This document shows, in pieces, positions 32,901 through 42,989 of a stretch of 64,000 nucleotides of DNA (its first letter is position 1; every line of letters starts with the position of its first letter). Below the pieces are notes generated by a model that worked only from the letters and a program-made list of their open reading frames with translations, had not been told where the DNA came from and made no database searches. The stretch covers positions 9,858,001 to 9,922,000 of the forward strand of contig CM075943.1 in the NCBI GenBank assembly GCA_038030265.1. The letters run 5' to 3'. This DNA is from Corythucha ciliata. Taxonomy: Eukaryota > Arthropoda > Insecta > Hemiptera > Tingidae. Made by a program: the position numbers and the translations under genes.

Positions 32901-33714
32901 TAATTTCAGCTCTTTCTTCAGTGTTCATGTGTTCAGTTCGAATTTTTGAGATATCAAATTTTATTTTGTTATAGTTAAACATATTAATATTTTGGGGAAT
33001 TTCTTTTACATTTTCAATGGGTTTCTCGATCAAATTTTCATCGATAGGGTCCACTGAAAAAGAAAGATTTCCTGGAAATTCAATTGCTCGTAATTGAGAG
33101 TTCGTAATTATACAAAAAGTTTCAAAGTTATTGACCTTAACAAGAGATTGAGGAATTTCTGCTCCTTTGTAATTAAAGTAAGGCAGTATACCCGTGCCTT
33201 CCTTTAAGTTTGATACCTTTACTTTTATTACACTCTCCGTTCTTGGATTGAGTGTTGTTGTTTTGTCTACCGCAGAGCAATTCCCCTTTTTCTCTGTGTT
33301 TTCCTTTTCTCTTTTCCCATCTAATTCTAGGTAATTTATAGCGTATTCTTTGCCTAACAAGTATAGTTTATTCCTTACAAAATCAATCGTAGCATTTAAT
33401 AATTTAAGATTATCTAACCCTAACAATAAATCAAATTCATTATGAAAATGGAAAAGAAAGAATTCTAACTTTAGATTTTTCTTACCTCCTAGAAATGACA
33501 AGGAATCGAGATAAGTGCTGAAGTTTTCCTTGGAAATGCCATGTACACTGGCTACTTCGAAAGGATTTTTAATTAAATTGGTTTTAAAATATTCTGAGAC
33601 CAGGCTAGGCGTCACAAATGATCTTGTACTACCTGTGTCGAGTAAAATTTTGAAATTCGTCTTCGCATCAACAATGAATGGTAGTTCGTTTTTTGAAAGG
33701 TTAAATAAGTTCAT
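29881..33714 (-). CDS. pol: Pol polyprotein: protease, reverse transcriptase, RNase H, integrase
   Basis: 1277 aa, uninterrupted. The protease active site DTGS is at residues 26-29. The reverse transcriptase carries YLDD at about 465. RNase H begins around TDASNVAIGAVLSQ. The integrase has a zinc-binding HHCC module around 925-965 (HRGIEETHC, CDLC). Its catalytic Asp and Glu lie in MDVITLDG, SDNGLEF and the GVAERFHSTI helix (last Glu at about 1080). It starts at ATG 33714, whose A is the last base of the gag stop (TAATG), so pol is in a different frame from gag. Pol processes polyproteins, copies RNA to DNA and integrates it. Confidence 0.93.
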   Translation of the reverse strand: MNLFNLSKNELPFIVDAKTNFKILLDTGSTRSFVTPSLVSEYFKTNLIKNPFEVASVHGISKENFSTYLDSLSFLGGKKNLKLEFFLFHFHNEFDLLLGLDNLKLLNATIDFVRNKLYLLGKEYAINYLELDGKREKENTEKKGNCSAVDKTTTLNPRTESVIKVKVSNLKEGTGILPYFNYKGAEIPQSLVKVNNFETFCIITNSQLRAIEFPGNLSFSVDPIDENLIEKPIENVKEIPQNINMFNYNKIKFDISKIRTEHMNTEERAEIIKLVKEYSDIFHIENTTLTFSNQVKHVIRTTDEIPIYTRNYRYPEALKGEVENQINDMLKQNIIRPSHSPWNSLIWIVPKKLDASGKEKWRVVIDFRALNSKTIGDRYPLPNITDLLDKLGKSQYFSTLDLASGFHQIEMDEESIPKTAFSTEQGHFEFLRMAFGLKNSPPTFQRVMNNILRGIQNEKVLVYLDDLIIFSTSLKEHMSRLREVFDRLRKANFKIQLDKTEFLRKEVAYLGHIVTPEGVKPNPDKIIAIKNFPIPKTTKQIKGFLGLLGYYRKFIKDFAELTKPLTKCLKKNSTINPENPEYLECFETCKNLLINDPILQYPDFSKTFNLTTDASNVAIGAVLSQNNNGADLPIAYASRTLNETESKLSTIERELLAIVWATKYFRPYLFGKPFKIYSDHRPLQWLFSLKEPNSKLLRWRLKLEEFDYEIVYKKGSLNSNADALSRIEINMNQGCNSNTNEGREETAEEIISELVGQFFQDNPDLDVEEASMIVHSPEVQNPDSVEMVEEEENSTVHSNYEDNTSAKIPIVEGPINFSNNQIILSLVKFNPIKPKITKLFETKTRIRAEISETNFKNDIVQFIKEYVTPKTKYGIYFEQDFYEKFTVVVTSCFKTSQLNLFRFTQKLEDIEESTQMEKIVENYHIGKTNHRGIEETHCQIKRKYYWPNMRGYIQNYINTCDLCLKTKYDRNPLKLELNHTPTASKPLEIVHMDVITLDGTKFLTVIDSFSKFAQMFRLRSAQSVEVADKLIKFFSQFGIAGKIISDNGLEFNNTVVKELLKFHKVELHFISSQNPNSNGVAERFHSTIIEHIRLLNCREEFKNESIESKVNYAIIAYNNSIHSVTKLTPIEVLFRHIGSGSFFEVEVEQALRSDYVSQHRDRTKLLYEEIKELNETAKNKALARINPSRIPVPSIPDTIYVKNKQKMSKTKPKFQKETLQSICKQTKTAEIAPRHRNTQSKIHLSNIKRPRKTINKPLDPVAGSSSSCSSTSAVDSN

Positions 33715-34754
33715 TACGTGAACCCTGGGTTGGTGAGGCCGGCATCCTCTAAAAAATAATCGGCCGAAGATTGAAAGTAATTTACATTTCCCTCGTCTAT
33801 TGTGCTCTCAGCTTGATTTACCATTGGATGCTCATTAGAGCGGACATCTATTTCTTGAGACGTTTCTGTGGTTAATTGGTTAAATTGAGGTCCATTTCGA
33901 GATGGGCCAGGACGATTAGAATTTTGTATGGATACACTCATAGGAGTTGGGAATTGAGGGCGATAATTTTGTTGGTAGGGTCGATTATACTGTTGTTGGT
34001 TCGAAAAGTTCTGTTGGTTAGTTTGGTATCGATTCTGTTGGGGTTGCCAGTAATTTGATTGTGTGTTTTGAGAATTATTTTGTTGGAATATTTGTCGAGG
34101 TTTTTCGTTTTGGTGAAGTTTTTGCTGTGGAAAATTGTGTTTTTGGAATGGTCTCTTGACCATTACCATTGGGGACTTAAAAGATGAGGATGATTCAATT
34201 TGAAAATCATTCGTGAGCATATTTAGGGCTTCATTAAGATCTGTGGGATTTTTCGTTCGCATTAAAGTACCCAGAGGGTCTCTCAAGCCTCTCAGGAGAA
34301 CGCGCAAGGCAAGGTTACGAACATATTCAGAAAGAATTTGTATTTTAATTGCGTCATCCTCCCTAGTTTTAAAATATGAAATTTGAAGGTTTAAATAGCT
34401 TTGAATTCTATCGTAGAATTGGAAAGGGGATTCGTTGTGTTCTTGCTTCAATTCTGATAATTGCAAATTTAGAGTATAACAGTCTCTCCTATCCGCATAA
34501 CTTTTAATTAAGATTTCTTTCACATCTTCCCAAGTAATGAAATGTGAGTTGTGCAAAATGTCGGCCGCCGGGCCTTTGATTTTTGCAAGAATACTAGATA
34601 CAAGAAATTCATTTTGGAAATTGTTAGGTTCATTACGGTTGAAAAATTGGTTCATGACCTTAGTACTAATATCTAAGAATCTAGGTAACAATTCCTGTTC
34701 TCCATGGAATTCGGGGATCATATCAATATGCTCTCTTTTTAATTCGTTAGCCAT
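33714..34754 (-). CDS. gag: Gag of the errantivirus-like element
   Basis: 346 aa. The N-terminal two thirds are helical capsid-like sequence (MANELKREHIDMIPEFHGE; DRIQSYLNLQISYFKTREDD). The C-terminal third is rich in Gln, Asn and Pro, and no CCHC knuckle is seen, as is usual for errantivirus Gag. The stop overlaps the pol ATG by one base. Downstream expression by termination-reinitiation is therefore possible instead of frameshifting. Confidence 0.9.
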   Translation of the reverse strand: MANELKREHIDMIPEFHGEQELLPRFLDISTKVMNQFFNRNEPNNFQNEFLVSSILAKIKGPAADILHNSHFITWEDVKEILIKSYADRRDCYTLNLQLSELKQEHNESPFQFYDRIQSYLNLQISYFKTREDDAIKIQILSEYVRNLALRVLLRGLRDPLGTLMRTKNPTDLNEALNMLTNDFQIESSSSFKSPMVMVKRPFQKHNFPQQKLHQNEKPRQIFQQNNSQNTQSNYWQPQQNRYQTNQQNFSNQQQYNRPYQQNYRPQFPTPMSVSIQNSNRPGPSRNGPQFNQLTTETSQEIDVRSNEHPMVNQAESTIDEGNVNYFQSSADYFLEDAGLTNPGFT

Positions 34755-35141
34755 TTTTAATTTAATTTATTAATTATAGTTATAAGAATTTTGAATGAGG
34801 GTGAAAGAAAGAAATGGAATTGATTGTCTAAATTTACTATATTCTATTTTATGGCTTAAAATTGTTCATTAACTTAAATTGTTCGTTAACTTAATACTAT
34901 AACTTACAGTCTTATGCTCATCTCTGGATTCTAACAATATGCTCTTGCCAGAATCTTTACGAGTTCCGAATATTGATTCGGATTGTTCCGAGTGTCTTTT
35001 TTCAACCCTTCACACACACACGTCGCGGCAACTTCGTGATATGCTCTCACAGATTACTCGCGGCTCGAACTTGGTTTTCCTTAAGTTCACCCCTGACTAA
35101 CGATTAAAATCGACGAAATTTTATACACGAATTTCTTCAGG

Positions 35142-35160
35142 GGTCCTACCGACTGCGCCA
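35142..35160 (-). other. Primer-binding site next to the 5' LTR
   Basis: On the - strand TGGCGCAGTCGGTAGGACC follows the LTR, sharing its last T. This resembles the site used by 17.6/297-type errantiviruses, attributed to tRNA-Ser. Primer identity is inferred. Confidence 0.65.
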
Positions 35161-35399
35161 CTTAAATTTGGAGATTGACCAAATTCGTTTTTAAAAAATT
35201 ACAAAGTTTTTATTGGAAGGAAAATTACACAAGTTCAGTGGTGGTTTAGAAGTTTTCAAGGCACCGGTCGAGCTTAGACTGAAGAGAAAAAAGAAGGAAA
35301 GGGAAAATGAAGATTAAAAGGAAAAGCCGTGGGAAAAGGAAATTCGATGATGCAGCGTCTGATGAATTCCTGATCTAAGCTGATTTGGGGGATGTAACT
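35160..35399 (-). repeat. 5' LTR of the errantivirus-like element
   Basis: 240 bp, near-identical to 27972-28211. About 400 bp of leader separate it from gag. Confidence 0.95.
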
Positions 35400-35407
35400 T
35401 GTATATA

Positions 35408-36697
35408 CACTGAGAGAAAAAATGAGGCCTTCGGCGGTGAAAACACCACCGATCTTCTTCAAGTAACATTGTCCGGTGACTTTTTGTTCGGTGTTAAACC
35501 GCCGCCGAGTAAAATTTCGGTAGTTTGCTTCCGAACTTCGTCTTCAATGAGCCTATGTTCGGTCACCTGTGCCTATGTTTGGGGCCTAGGTTCTCCGGCT
35601 TATCTGCAGAAGTTCGGTGGCTAGTCCCTTGATATCGGTGCGCAATCAATCATGATCGGAAAATACGCTTCCCTAGTTCGGCAACCCGTTTATTTGGGAA
35701 AATGCCTTGTTTCTCACGTTCGGTGATATTCTGCATTAGCTCGCCGCTGTTTAGCGTTGAAGTTCGGTACGGCGGGAAACACCCACCGAAATTCAGCGAG
35801 TGTGGAATGAGTCAGTAGAAAGAGGAATAATGGCCTGTATTTCACAGTGAAGGTCAAACAAGGAGAAACATGGCTCTATAAACTATAGTACACAGTTTAA
35901 AATGCTTGTATTATCCTTTATATCGATAAAAGGGAATAAAATACATAGCACAATGTACAAGTAAAAGGGAATAAATTACATAATCTGAAAATTAGGCTCA
36001 CAATACCACGCATTCAATCATGCAGCATCACTATTATAATATTCTTGAAATAAGTTCATCCGTCATGATAGTCAGGAAGCGCCGTAAAACTCGATAAAAA
36101 TTAATTACACCGAACTACACCAATCGAAATAATAATTTTAGTACTTGCCAATAACCGATACTTTCTTACGGTTACCCAACACAAACAATCACCACACTGA
36201 ACACTGAACTCGTGCTTTCCTCTCCCCAACTCAGTTAGAACTAGAAGCTTCATTCCTTCGTCTCGCTCGCTTGGCGTGGTTACTCGGTGGATAGCCAACG
36301 ACGATGGGCTACTTGTCGCTGGCAGAAGTGACCCGTTTTCTTAGACATGAGATTTGTCACTGAGCATCGGTCATTTACCGATGCTCAGCTAAGGATCGTC
36401 CGACGTTCAGTAAAACAACTACCGAAATAATGTCACCGATCTTCAGTAAATTTTATTCGACGTGTCATCGAATTTTAAGCCAACTAAGAAATAGTTCAGT
36501 GGAGAAGTAATTTCTTCTGCGGTGAATGTTCACCTACGTTCGGCTATACGACCGCAGAACCATCGTCGGTATTTTTTCAATATGGCTGCCTTCTTCGGTG
36601 AAGATTAACCACCGAAAAAATGGAATTCTCAACTGAACGCATTTTTCGGTGGAGAGTGAGCTGTTTGGTGGTGTTTTTTTTTTTTTTTTTCTCAGTG
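35408..36697. mobile_element. Non-autonomous DNA element with CACTGAGA ends, TA TSD
   Basis: The ends CACTGAGAGAAAAA and TTTTTTCTCAGTG are inverted, and TA flanks both (35406-35407, 36698-36699), which fits Tc1/mariner-type insertion. The interior of 1.29 kb is studded with TTCGGTG and CACCGAA in both orientations, including a 12-bp hairpin at 36360-36388. No transposase ORF is seen. Confidence 0.75.
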
Positions 36698-36699
36698 TA

Positions 36700-36960
36700 G
36701 TTAGAGACTTTTAGGGGCCTCTTGAATATTTCCGCCCCGGGCCCCGATATAGGTCCACCAGTGACCTCACCTCCTCTTCAGCTCAAGATCTACCAGTGCT
36801 CGCCGATTCGGTACTAAATACTTCATGACAACTTGCCTACTTTTCTTTGCGCATCGCGGCGCAGCGCCATTTCGCGCTGCTACATTTTGTCAACTTGTCT
36901 ATTGAAGGACCCGATATTTTTGAATTATTTATTTTTCGTGTTTTTCGCACTATCTGCCGT
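36700..36960. repeat. GC-rich tail of type 1 unit plus unassigned sequence
   Basis: CCGCCCCGGGCCCCGATA and GGTCCACCAGTG resemble the block at 18613-18660 that closes another type 1 array. The remainder is unassigned. Confidence 0.4.
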
Positions 36961-37117
36961 CGAAATCGAATTTTTGAAAAGTATTTTAAATTGTATTTGA
37001 ATTTTATTCAAAATACAATTCAAAAAGTATTTGTATTTCAGTATTTAAAATACATTTTTGAAAGTATTTTGGGCTTTGTATTTAAAATACATTTTCAAAG
37101 TATTTTGCCCACCCCTG

Positions 37118-37443
37118 ATCATATGTATGGGTCAATCTTTTTGCTCCCTCTACTAGTTTTCTAACTTCATATCAGCCACCGATCTCAAATATCTTTCGAA
37201 CCCGACCGATAAATGAAATCTGTCAGATTTGTTCCGCAAAAGATCTCAATCTGCCAGATATGCCCCCACTAATGGGCAGATTGCAGATTTGATCGGGTAA
37301 CAGTTATCGGTCGCACATAACTTTTGTACGTTAAGGGGCGACGACCGATCTCATCGTTTGCTCTAGATCGTTAACGATATCTGTTGAAATTATCGGCCGA
37401 TCAAATCTGTCAGAATTATCTGCCCGTGTATGGGCCATTATTA
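37118..37443. repeat. Right flank of the TTA-flanked insertion
   Basis: Contains repeated GATCGG, ATCTGNCAGAT and GGGCAGATT phrases that match inverted blocks at 25045-25260. It ends GTGTATGGGCCATTA at the Gypsy polypurine tract. Confidence 0.45.
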
Positions 37444-38027
37444 ACCCCCCTCCCAGTAAACGCGAGGAAGACGAGAGTGTCGCGCAGAAAGATGGGATAG
37501 GCCACGTGGTCGAGTTGGCGGACGTCCCGAAGGGGTTGAGTTGGTAGATGAAACGCAGGTTTTAGACGGTCGATCGAATTTTCTTGCCGTGTATGTCCAG
37601 TGTGAAACATTTGTCGTTTCTTTCGAGGACAGGGTAAGGTCCATAATAAGGTTGTTGAAGTGGTTTTCTGATGGAATCGACGCGAACGAAAACTTGCTCA
37701 GCCGAAAAGAGGTGAGGGTGAACGAACGTTTTTTGTGAGGAGTTGTGGATGTCGGTGGCTGGCCGGACACGACGAAAAAACTCTTGAAGTCGCTGAAGGA
37801 ATTGTGACGGATTGACGGTGGACGGGTCAGGTGGATCGAAGAATTCACCAAGTGTAGAGCCAAAATGAAGTTCTGCAGCTGAATGGCCAGATTGGGTTGC
37901 CATGTTTCGCAAACCGAGCAGAACGATTGGTAGAAGTGAACACCAATCGGTAGAGCTATGGCATTTGAGAGCGTTTTTAAGAGAGCGGTGCCGTCTTTCA
38001 AGTTTACCATTGGACTGCTGATGGTAC
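37416..38027 (-). pseudogene. Old Gypsy: integrase C-terminal region
   Basis: Continues the integrase across the hAT copy B insertion. QQSNGKLERRHRSLKNALK-like sequence, LLGLRNMATQSGHSAAELHFG, then FVRVDSIRKPLQQPYYGPYPV and TVSIDRLKPAF are typical of Ty3/Gypsy integrase tails. Frames alternate, so it is dead. The polypurine tract follows at 37456-37445. Confidence 0.8.
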
Positions 38028-39136
38028 CAGTGGCGGATCCAAGGGAGGGGCCACCGGGGCCATGGCCCCTCCCTTGGAGTCGAGGTCCCTTGCGAAAAAA
38101 AAAAATCACCAAAATCTCCTACAAAATCCTATCGAGGAGGGGTGATTACCTCTAATTTTAGGGTCATTTTGTCAGAGACTCGAGGGTGGAACGCGACCAC
38201 GTCAAGGGAAAAATGAATGCGAAAGGTCTCGCCAAGGGCAAACATTAAGCGAAACGTCACATTGTCGGGGAAAAAAACTCTTTCGAAAGGCCGCGGCACA
38301 ACGAGTAAACTATACGCAAAATGCCCCACGGCGGGCAAAACGTAACATTCGGGAAAACACTCACGTGAATCGTTCATCTTTGTTTTGTTGGTTTTGTTAG
38401 TTTTGCCTTAGTGGCGATAAGATTGCTGATGAGGAGCACCGGGATTGGGCCCGAATATGCATACTGTCAAAAACTACGCGGCTGTAATTGTTCAAATTTA
38501 AATAACCAAATTTCCATTTAACACTCACGTGAATCGCCACATTCAATGCGACATTTACGTGAAATGCAGCGTCAAGGGAAACAAATAATGCTAAACGCTT
38601 CTCCAAGAGCAATGTTATTTATTTATTTATTTTATTTATTTATTTCCAAAAAATATACAGTTTACATTATTAATATACACATACACGATGTACACAGTAA
38701 GTAACACATACCCTTGGTGTCACACACCAATATTGTGCTGCTCACAGCCATGGTTACATTACGAACAAGAGTCGAGGAAATTAATCTTCCATATGAGCCT
38801 AAGCTCGTGTTGGAAGATGAGTGAGCCCAAAACCTTACAAAGCATTCAAATTAAAATGTGTACTCGTATGGAAAACAAGAAAAATTAGTGATTTAAGTTA
38901 AACAAGTTAAGCTAAGATTAGGAAAAAAAAAAAAATTTATGATTGAAGTTAAATAAATCAATTTAAGGTAAAGATAGATGGTAGGGTAAAATTATTTATT
39001 TTGGACAACTTTAGGCTACAAAATACAACTTACACAAAGATTATAGGAACATGAAGGCAATGCTTTAGGCTAGTTAGGGCCTTAGGAAGACAGAATTTAT
39101 GGTATAAGGGACATGCTGTAGACAATAACTAGGTAG

Positions 39137-42100
39137 CTACCGCCAAGCAGTCTTGGATGGGATTGGATCACATATTTTCACATTTTCATCCGCCAAGCAG
39201 TCGACTAGTTTATCCCTCAGGTTCTTTGAAAATTTATTATAAAGCAGTTGCTTTCTAAGTGGGCTCGGCAAATTGTTGAACTCATGAAGACCCTTATATT
39301 TATACGAGTTCTGAGCAAAGGTAGTGCGGAAAGTTGGGTAAGAAATTTTATTATCGTTACTGAACCTAGTATAAATTGCGTGCGTAGGTAGATTATAGTG
39401 TCTAGTTTTCAATAATTGTTTTATGTTACTTAGGGAAATTAATTTATGGAAGGGCAGAATTTTCATATCTAAAAACAGATTGGCAGTATGCTCAAGCCTA
39501 CCGGTTCTCGCCATTTTTCTTATGAGCGCCTTTTGAGTGATTAGGATAGGTTCCAAATTTGTCTTATAAGTGCTACTCCATATGGGTAAACAATAAGACA
39601 AAACGGATTCGACCAAGGCAAAATAAACTTTTCTGAGCAATTTATTATTCAAGACTCGTGCGAGTTTGGAAAAAACGTAGAGTAATTTTCTCAGTTTTAC
39701 GTTCGTGGTCTGAATTTGTTTAATAAATTTCATCTGCGTATCAAAGAAAATTCCCAGATACCTAGCGCAACTAGTCGAGTTGATCGTTTTGCAAAACGTA
39801 CAGGGCGTACTATGCCTATCACAATCACGAGCATGGATTATCAATGGAGGCAAGTCAGGAGGATTACGAGGATCAATGCTAAAGGGCACGAATGTTGTTT
39901 TGTCTGCATTTAACGTAAGTTTGTTTTTCATCATCCATCCACTCAGAATATTCAATCCGGCCTCAGCTTTCTGATGCGTAACATCCCACGAGTCGGAAGA
40001 ACAATAGAAAACCGTATCGTCTGCAAAAAGGAGCACTTTTCCTGGGAAGTTTAGTTCTGAAATGTCGTTGACATAAAGAATAAAAGTTAAAGGCCCCAGT
40101 ACCGTGCCTTGGGGGACCGAGAACGAACCTAAGGCAACTTCATCACTCCTGACCCCGTTAATTTGCACGATCTGCTTCCGATCTTTCAAGTAGCTTTTAA
40201 ACCAATACAAAACTGTATCAGTTATGCCATAATTTTGCATTTTTTTAAACAAAATTTCATGTGAAATGGTGTCAAAAGCCTTAGCCTGATCCAGAAATAT
40301 TGCCAACGGCTTTTTTCCAGCATCTAAATCTTCTGAAATCAAGTCATAAAGAAAACACGTTGCATCCTGGGTGTTACGATTACTTCTGAAACCAAATTGG
40401 GCATCAGTAAGCAGATTGTTTGATTCTAAGAATTCGACCAGTTGCTCCTTAACGCATTTTTCTATTACTTTAGCTACGCAAGAAACCAAGCTAATCGGGC
40501 GGTAGTTCTTACACTTGTCTCGATCACCTGATTTGTATATGGGCGTTACCAGTGCCAATTTGAATATTTCGGGGAACCTGCCTTGACTGAAACTGCGATT
40601 AATGATCGCACACAATGGCTTAGTTATCGCATCTTTATTTGACTTCAAGATTTCAGAGCTAATTCCGTCAAAACCTGGGCTAGAGCCCCCTCTCAGCGAA
40701 TCTACAACCTTAGCTACATTTATTTCAGTTATTTCTTTAAAACGAGAAAATGTATGTCCAGTATTTGAATATAACTAGTTTGGTTCAAGGTTTCCTCATT
40801 TACGTCGTTGATACTTTCAGCGAGATTCTTCCCAATAGTTGCAAAGTACTCATTCAAAATATTGGCACATTTCTTGGGCTCCGCAAGCCCATCAATTATT
40901 CGATCACCGATATCCAAATTGACCACCCGAGTTTCTTTTTTAGATTTTTTATCAATAATTTCATTAATCACATCCCACTCCTTTTTACTATTCCCCTGCA
41001 CCCTGCTCAACCTTGCTTCAAAATACTTGTCTTTTTCCGCACGAATAGTTTGTTTAAGTGTTCGTTGATAATTAAGAAAATAATTGTTGAGCCCTGCGTT
41101 GAATGGTTGCCTACGACATGCTGCGTACAACTTTCCCTTCTTTCGTATACTAACAACCAGAGATCTAGTCAACCAAGGTTTTAACGGAGCGAATTTTTTT
41201 GGCAAATGAAGAGTTTCTGTTGCGTCAGTCATGTGCTTTTGCATCAGTTCAATAAAGGCTTCAGCGCTTTGATCAACGTCTATACTTTCCAACACGGGTC
41301 CCCACTCTTCTGTAGCGAGATTCGCGTTCAATCTGGTGTGGTTCAGCTTATTTGATTTGGGTCTACTGTAGGAGCTTTTATCACATTTATTACACGGTAT
41401 TATTGCTAAAATGGCTCTATGCTCACTAATTTGAGAGTGGACAACCGCAGGATTCACGTCGACGGATAACCTCGAAAATATGTGATCCAGGCATGAGCCA
41501 TCGAGAGAGGTAGGGCTCCTAGGTCTTGTAACGCTATTGATACATGAAAGGTAGCCGTGCATTGCCATAATATTAAGATACTTTTCAGTATGACTATCTG
41601 GTGAAAAATCAATTATGTCGAAGTTCAGATCACCTATCACCAAATCAGGGCACTTACAATCAATCGTAGATTCAAAGTCGTTAAAAAACAATTCTAATTC
41701 TTGTACATTTCTCATGTGTGAGCGATAAAGAGTAAGCATGGAAAATACCTGTTTTTCTACATTCACCTTCAAACTGAACGCACTGGAACCATGTATATGC
41801 ACCTCAGTTGCTTCTAACAACCCAATTTCCTCTCTAACAAAGCACGCCGTTCCACTATTTTGATTATAAGTTGAAGTTGTACTGTAATAAACATACCCCT
41901 CAATATAAAACTCATTATTTAAATTATTGTGTAGCCAACACTCACTTAGGAGTATCACATCAGGTTTAGTTTTAAGTAAGGTTAATTCTATCAGTAATTG
42001 ATCGAAGTTTTGCCGGATACTCCGGACATTTTGATGAAATATAAGTAAACCATTATTTTTTAGTTCGTAATAATTATTAAGTTCCTCATAGTTGCCGAAT

Positions 42101-42150
42101 TCCGGAGTAAGTACTGTTAATGAATTATCTAGTATGTTACACAAATCCAT
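39137..42150 (-). pseudogene. LINE B ORF2: endonuclease and reverse transcriptase, one frameshift
   Basis: The endonuclease reads from ATG 42150: HQNVRSIRQN, LLSECWL, GDLNFDI, SCLDHIFSRL and SEHRAIL give its active-site set. The frame ends about 40730 and the RT continues in another frame from about 40765. It holds SSPGFDGIS, YRPISLVSCVAKVIEKCV, QFGFRSNRNTQDA, FLDQAKAFDTI, SVPQGTVLGPL and the catalytic FADDTVF. It ends at 39137 with a Cys-containing linker and thumb-like sequence. A single indel near 40745-40790 explains the break; everything else is well preserved, so this copy is fairly young. Confidence 0.87.
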
Positions 42151-42202
42151 AGTTACATTTCACTTCAGAGTTTAGTGTTAGACAGATGGATAAAGTGAGC
42201 CG

Positions 42203-42943
42203 CTAGGCGTGATCCTTGCTCCTGTACTTCTCCCTTAGTTCATCCAGTTGGCTGTAGTCATTAATACGGATGGGGCGATCTCCTTCAGCTCTTCTTATAT
42301 TGATTTTGTAATCACGAGTCCAAACAAATTTGAATCCAATCTCCTTTGCCAGTTTTTTCGTCTCGTACAGTAAGTTGGCGACCTCACGTGGGGTGTGCTC
42401 CCCAATATAACAGCGCTCCGTATCCCACCTCCGGTTGATAGAAGACAATTTGACACCAAAGCCATCATTCTGTGTTCTTATAGCGTCCCGATAACCCTGG
42501 AAGACACTGTCCCTTTGTCGTCTAGTGAGGAATCGACAGAGCACAGGGCCAGGCCTACTTTCATCCTTAGAGGGCAGCCGGAAGGCAAAATCAATAGCGT
42601 CCTCTTCAATGTTTACTTTCACCAAATTTGTGATCCGCTTAACTATTTCGACTGGGTTCTCGTTTTTGGTTATAGGAACTCCGTGGAACATGACATTATT
42701 GCGACGAGATTCCACATTAAATTGCATGTTATCAGCCCTCAACTGACTAAGCTCTTGCTTAAGATTCTCATTTTCTTTCATCAATATATTCATTTTTTCC
42801 TTATTGTGCTCAATTAATGCCTTTTGTTCGTCGAATTTATCAGAAAGAAATTGCACGCTTCTCTCAACATCGCCCATCTTCCTATCAATACGATCTACAA
42901 TTTCATCTTTGAACCTTGAAAGAATCCTCTCCATTTCACTCAT
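42203..42943 (-). CDS. LINE B ORF1 protein, coiled coil plus RNA-binding domain
   Basis: 246 aa, intact. Residues about 15-80 form a long heptad coiled coil (MERILSRF, then KMNILMKENENLKQELSQL). The rest resembles the RRM plus C-terminal domain of L1-type ORF1p (RRNNVMFHGVPI, IDFAFRLPSK, GPVLCRFLTRRQRDSVF). Such proteins trimerise and bind element RNA. The start follows a short leader near the LINE 5' edge. Confidence 0.85.
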   Translation of the reverse strand: MSEMERILSRFKDEIVDRIDRKMGDVERSVQFLSDKFDEQKALIEHNKEKMNILMKENENLKQELSQLRADNMQFNVESRRNNVMFHGVPITKNENPVEIVKRITNLVKVNIEEDAIDFAFRLPSKDESRPGPVLCRFLTRRQRDSVFQGYRDAIRTQNDGFGVKLSSINRRWDTERCYIGEHTPREVANLLYETKKLAKEIGFKFVWTRDYKINIRRAEGDRPIRINDYSQLDELREKYRSKDHA

Positions 42944-42989
42944 ATTTCCCCCATCTAAGTTAGGCCAATAGTCTAAGTAACCATAGGGT

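Larger units (their letters stand above)
27972..35399 (-). mobile_element. Errantivirus-like Gypsy element with gag, pol and env; intact and young
   Basis: The length is 7428 bp. The LTRs are 240 bp each and differ at one visible position (T versus G in CAANGCACC). The 4-bp TSD is TGTA (27968-27971 and 35400-35403), an alternating pyrimidine-purine target as in Drosophila errantiviruses. LTR ends on the - strand are AGTTACATC and TTTAAGT. Gag, pol and env are all open. The element lies between type 1 minisatellite and a Tc1-like MITE. LTR near-identity implies recent insertion. In known relatives env comes from a spliced RNA; that is inferred here. Confidence 0.95.
25307..37117. mobile_element. 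hAT-ended unit with perfect 8-bp TSD ATCATATG
   Basis: The left end CAGGGGTGGGCAAG (25307) and right end TTGCCCACCCCTG (to 37117) are inverted repeats. ATCATATG precedes the left end (25299-25306) and follows the right end (37118-37125). The first 250 bp and the last 150 bp share GTATTTAAAATACATTT-type sequence, as in one small AT-rich element. Everything between is either carried cargo or later insertion: type 1 minisatellite, the errantivirus-like element and a Tc1-like MITE. No transposase is seen. Confidence 0.85.
25033..37440. mobile_element. Insertion between Gypsy polypurine tract and 3' LTR, possible TTA TSD
   Basis: TTA occurs at both junctions (25030-25032 and 37441-37443). The right end reversed reads TGGCCCATACACGGGCAG. 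The inner flanks (25045-25260 and 37150-37440) share inverted blocks such as GTCGCCCCTTAACG, TTAGTGGG and GATCGGCCGA, as if they were decayed long inverted repeats of one DNA element. The left terminus is not well conserved. Confidence 0.45.
38617..42985 (-). mobile_element. Non-LTR retrotransposon (LINE B) inside hAT copy B
   Basis: ORF1 (42943-42203) and ORF2 (42150-39137) are followed by about 500 bp of 3' UTR and an AAAT-type repeat tail (T-rich on the + strand at 38617-38643). Copy A of the hAT supplies the unoccupied target, so both edges are fixed to within a few bases. A short GTTA may be the TSD. Coiled-coil ORF1 and APE/RT ORF2 place it in the CR1/Jockey superfamily. Confidence 0.85.
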
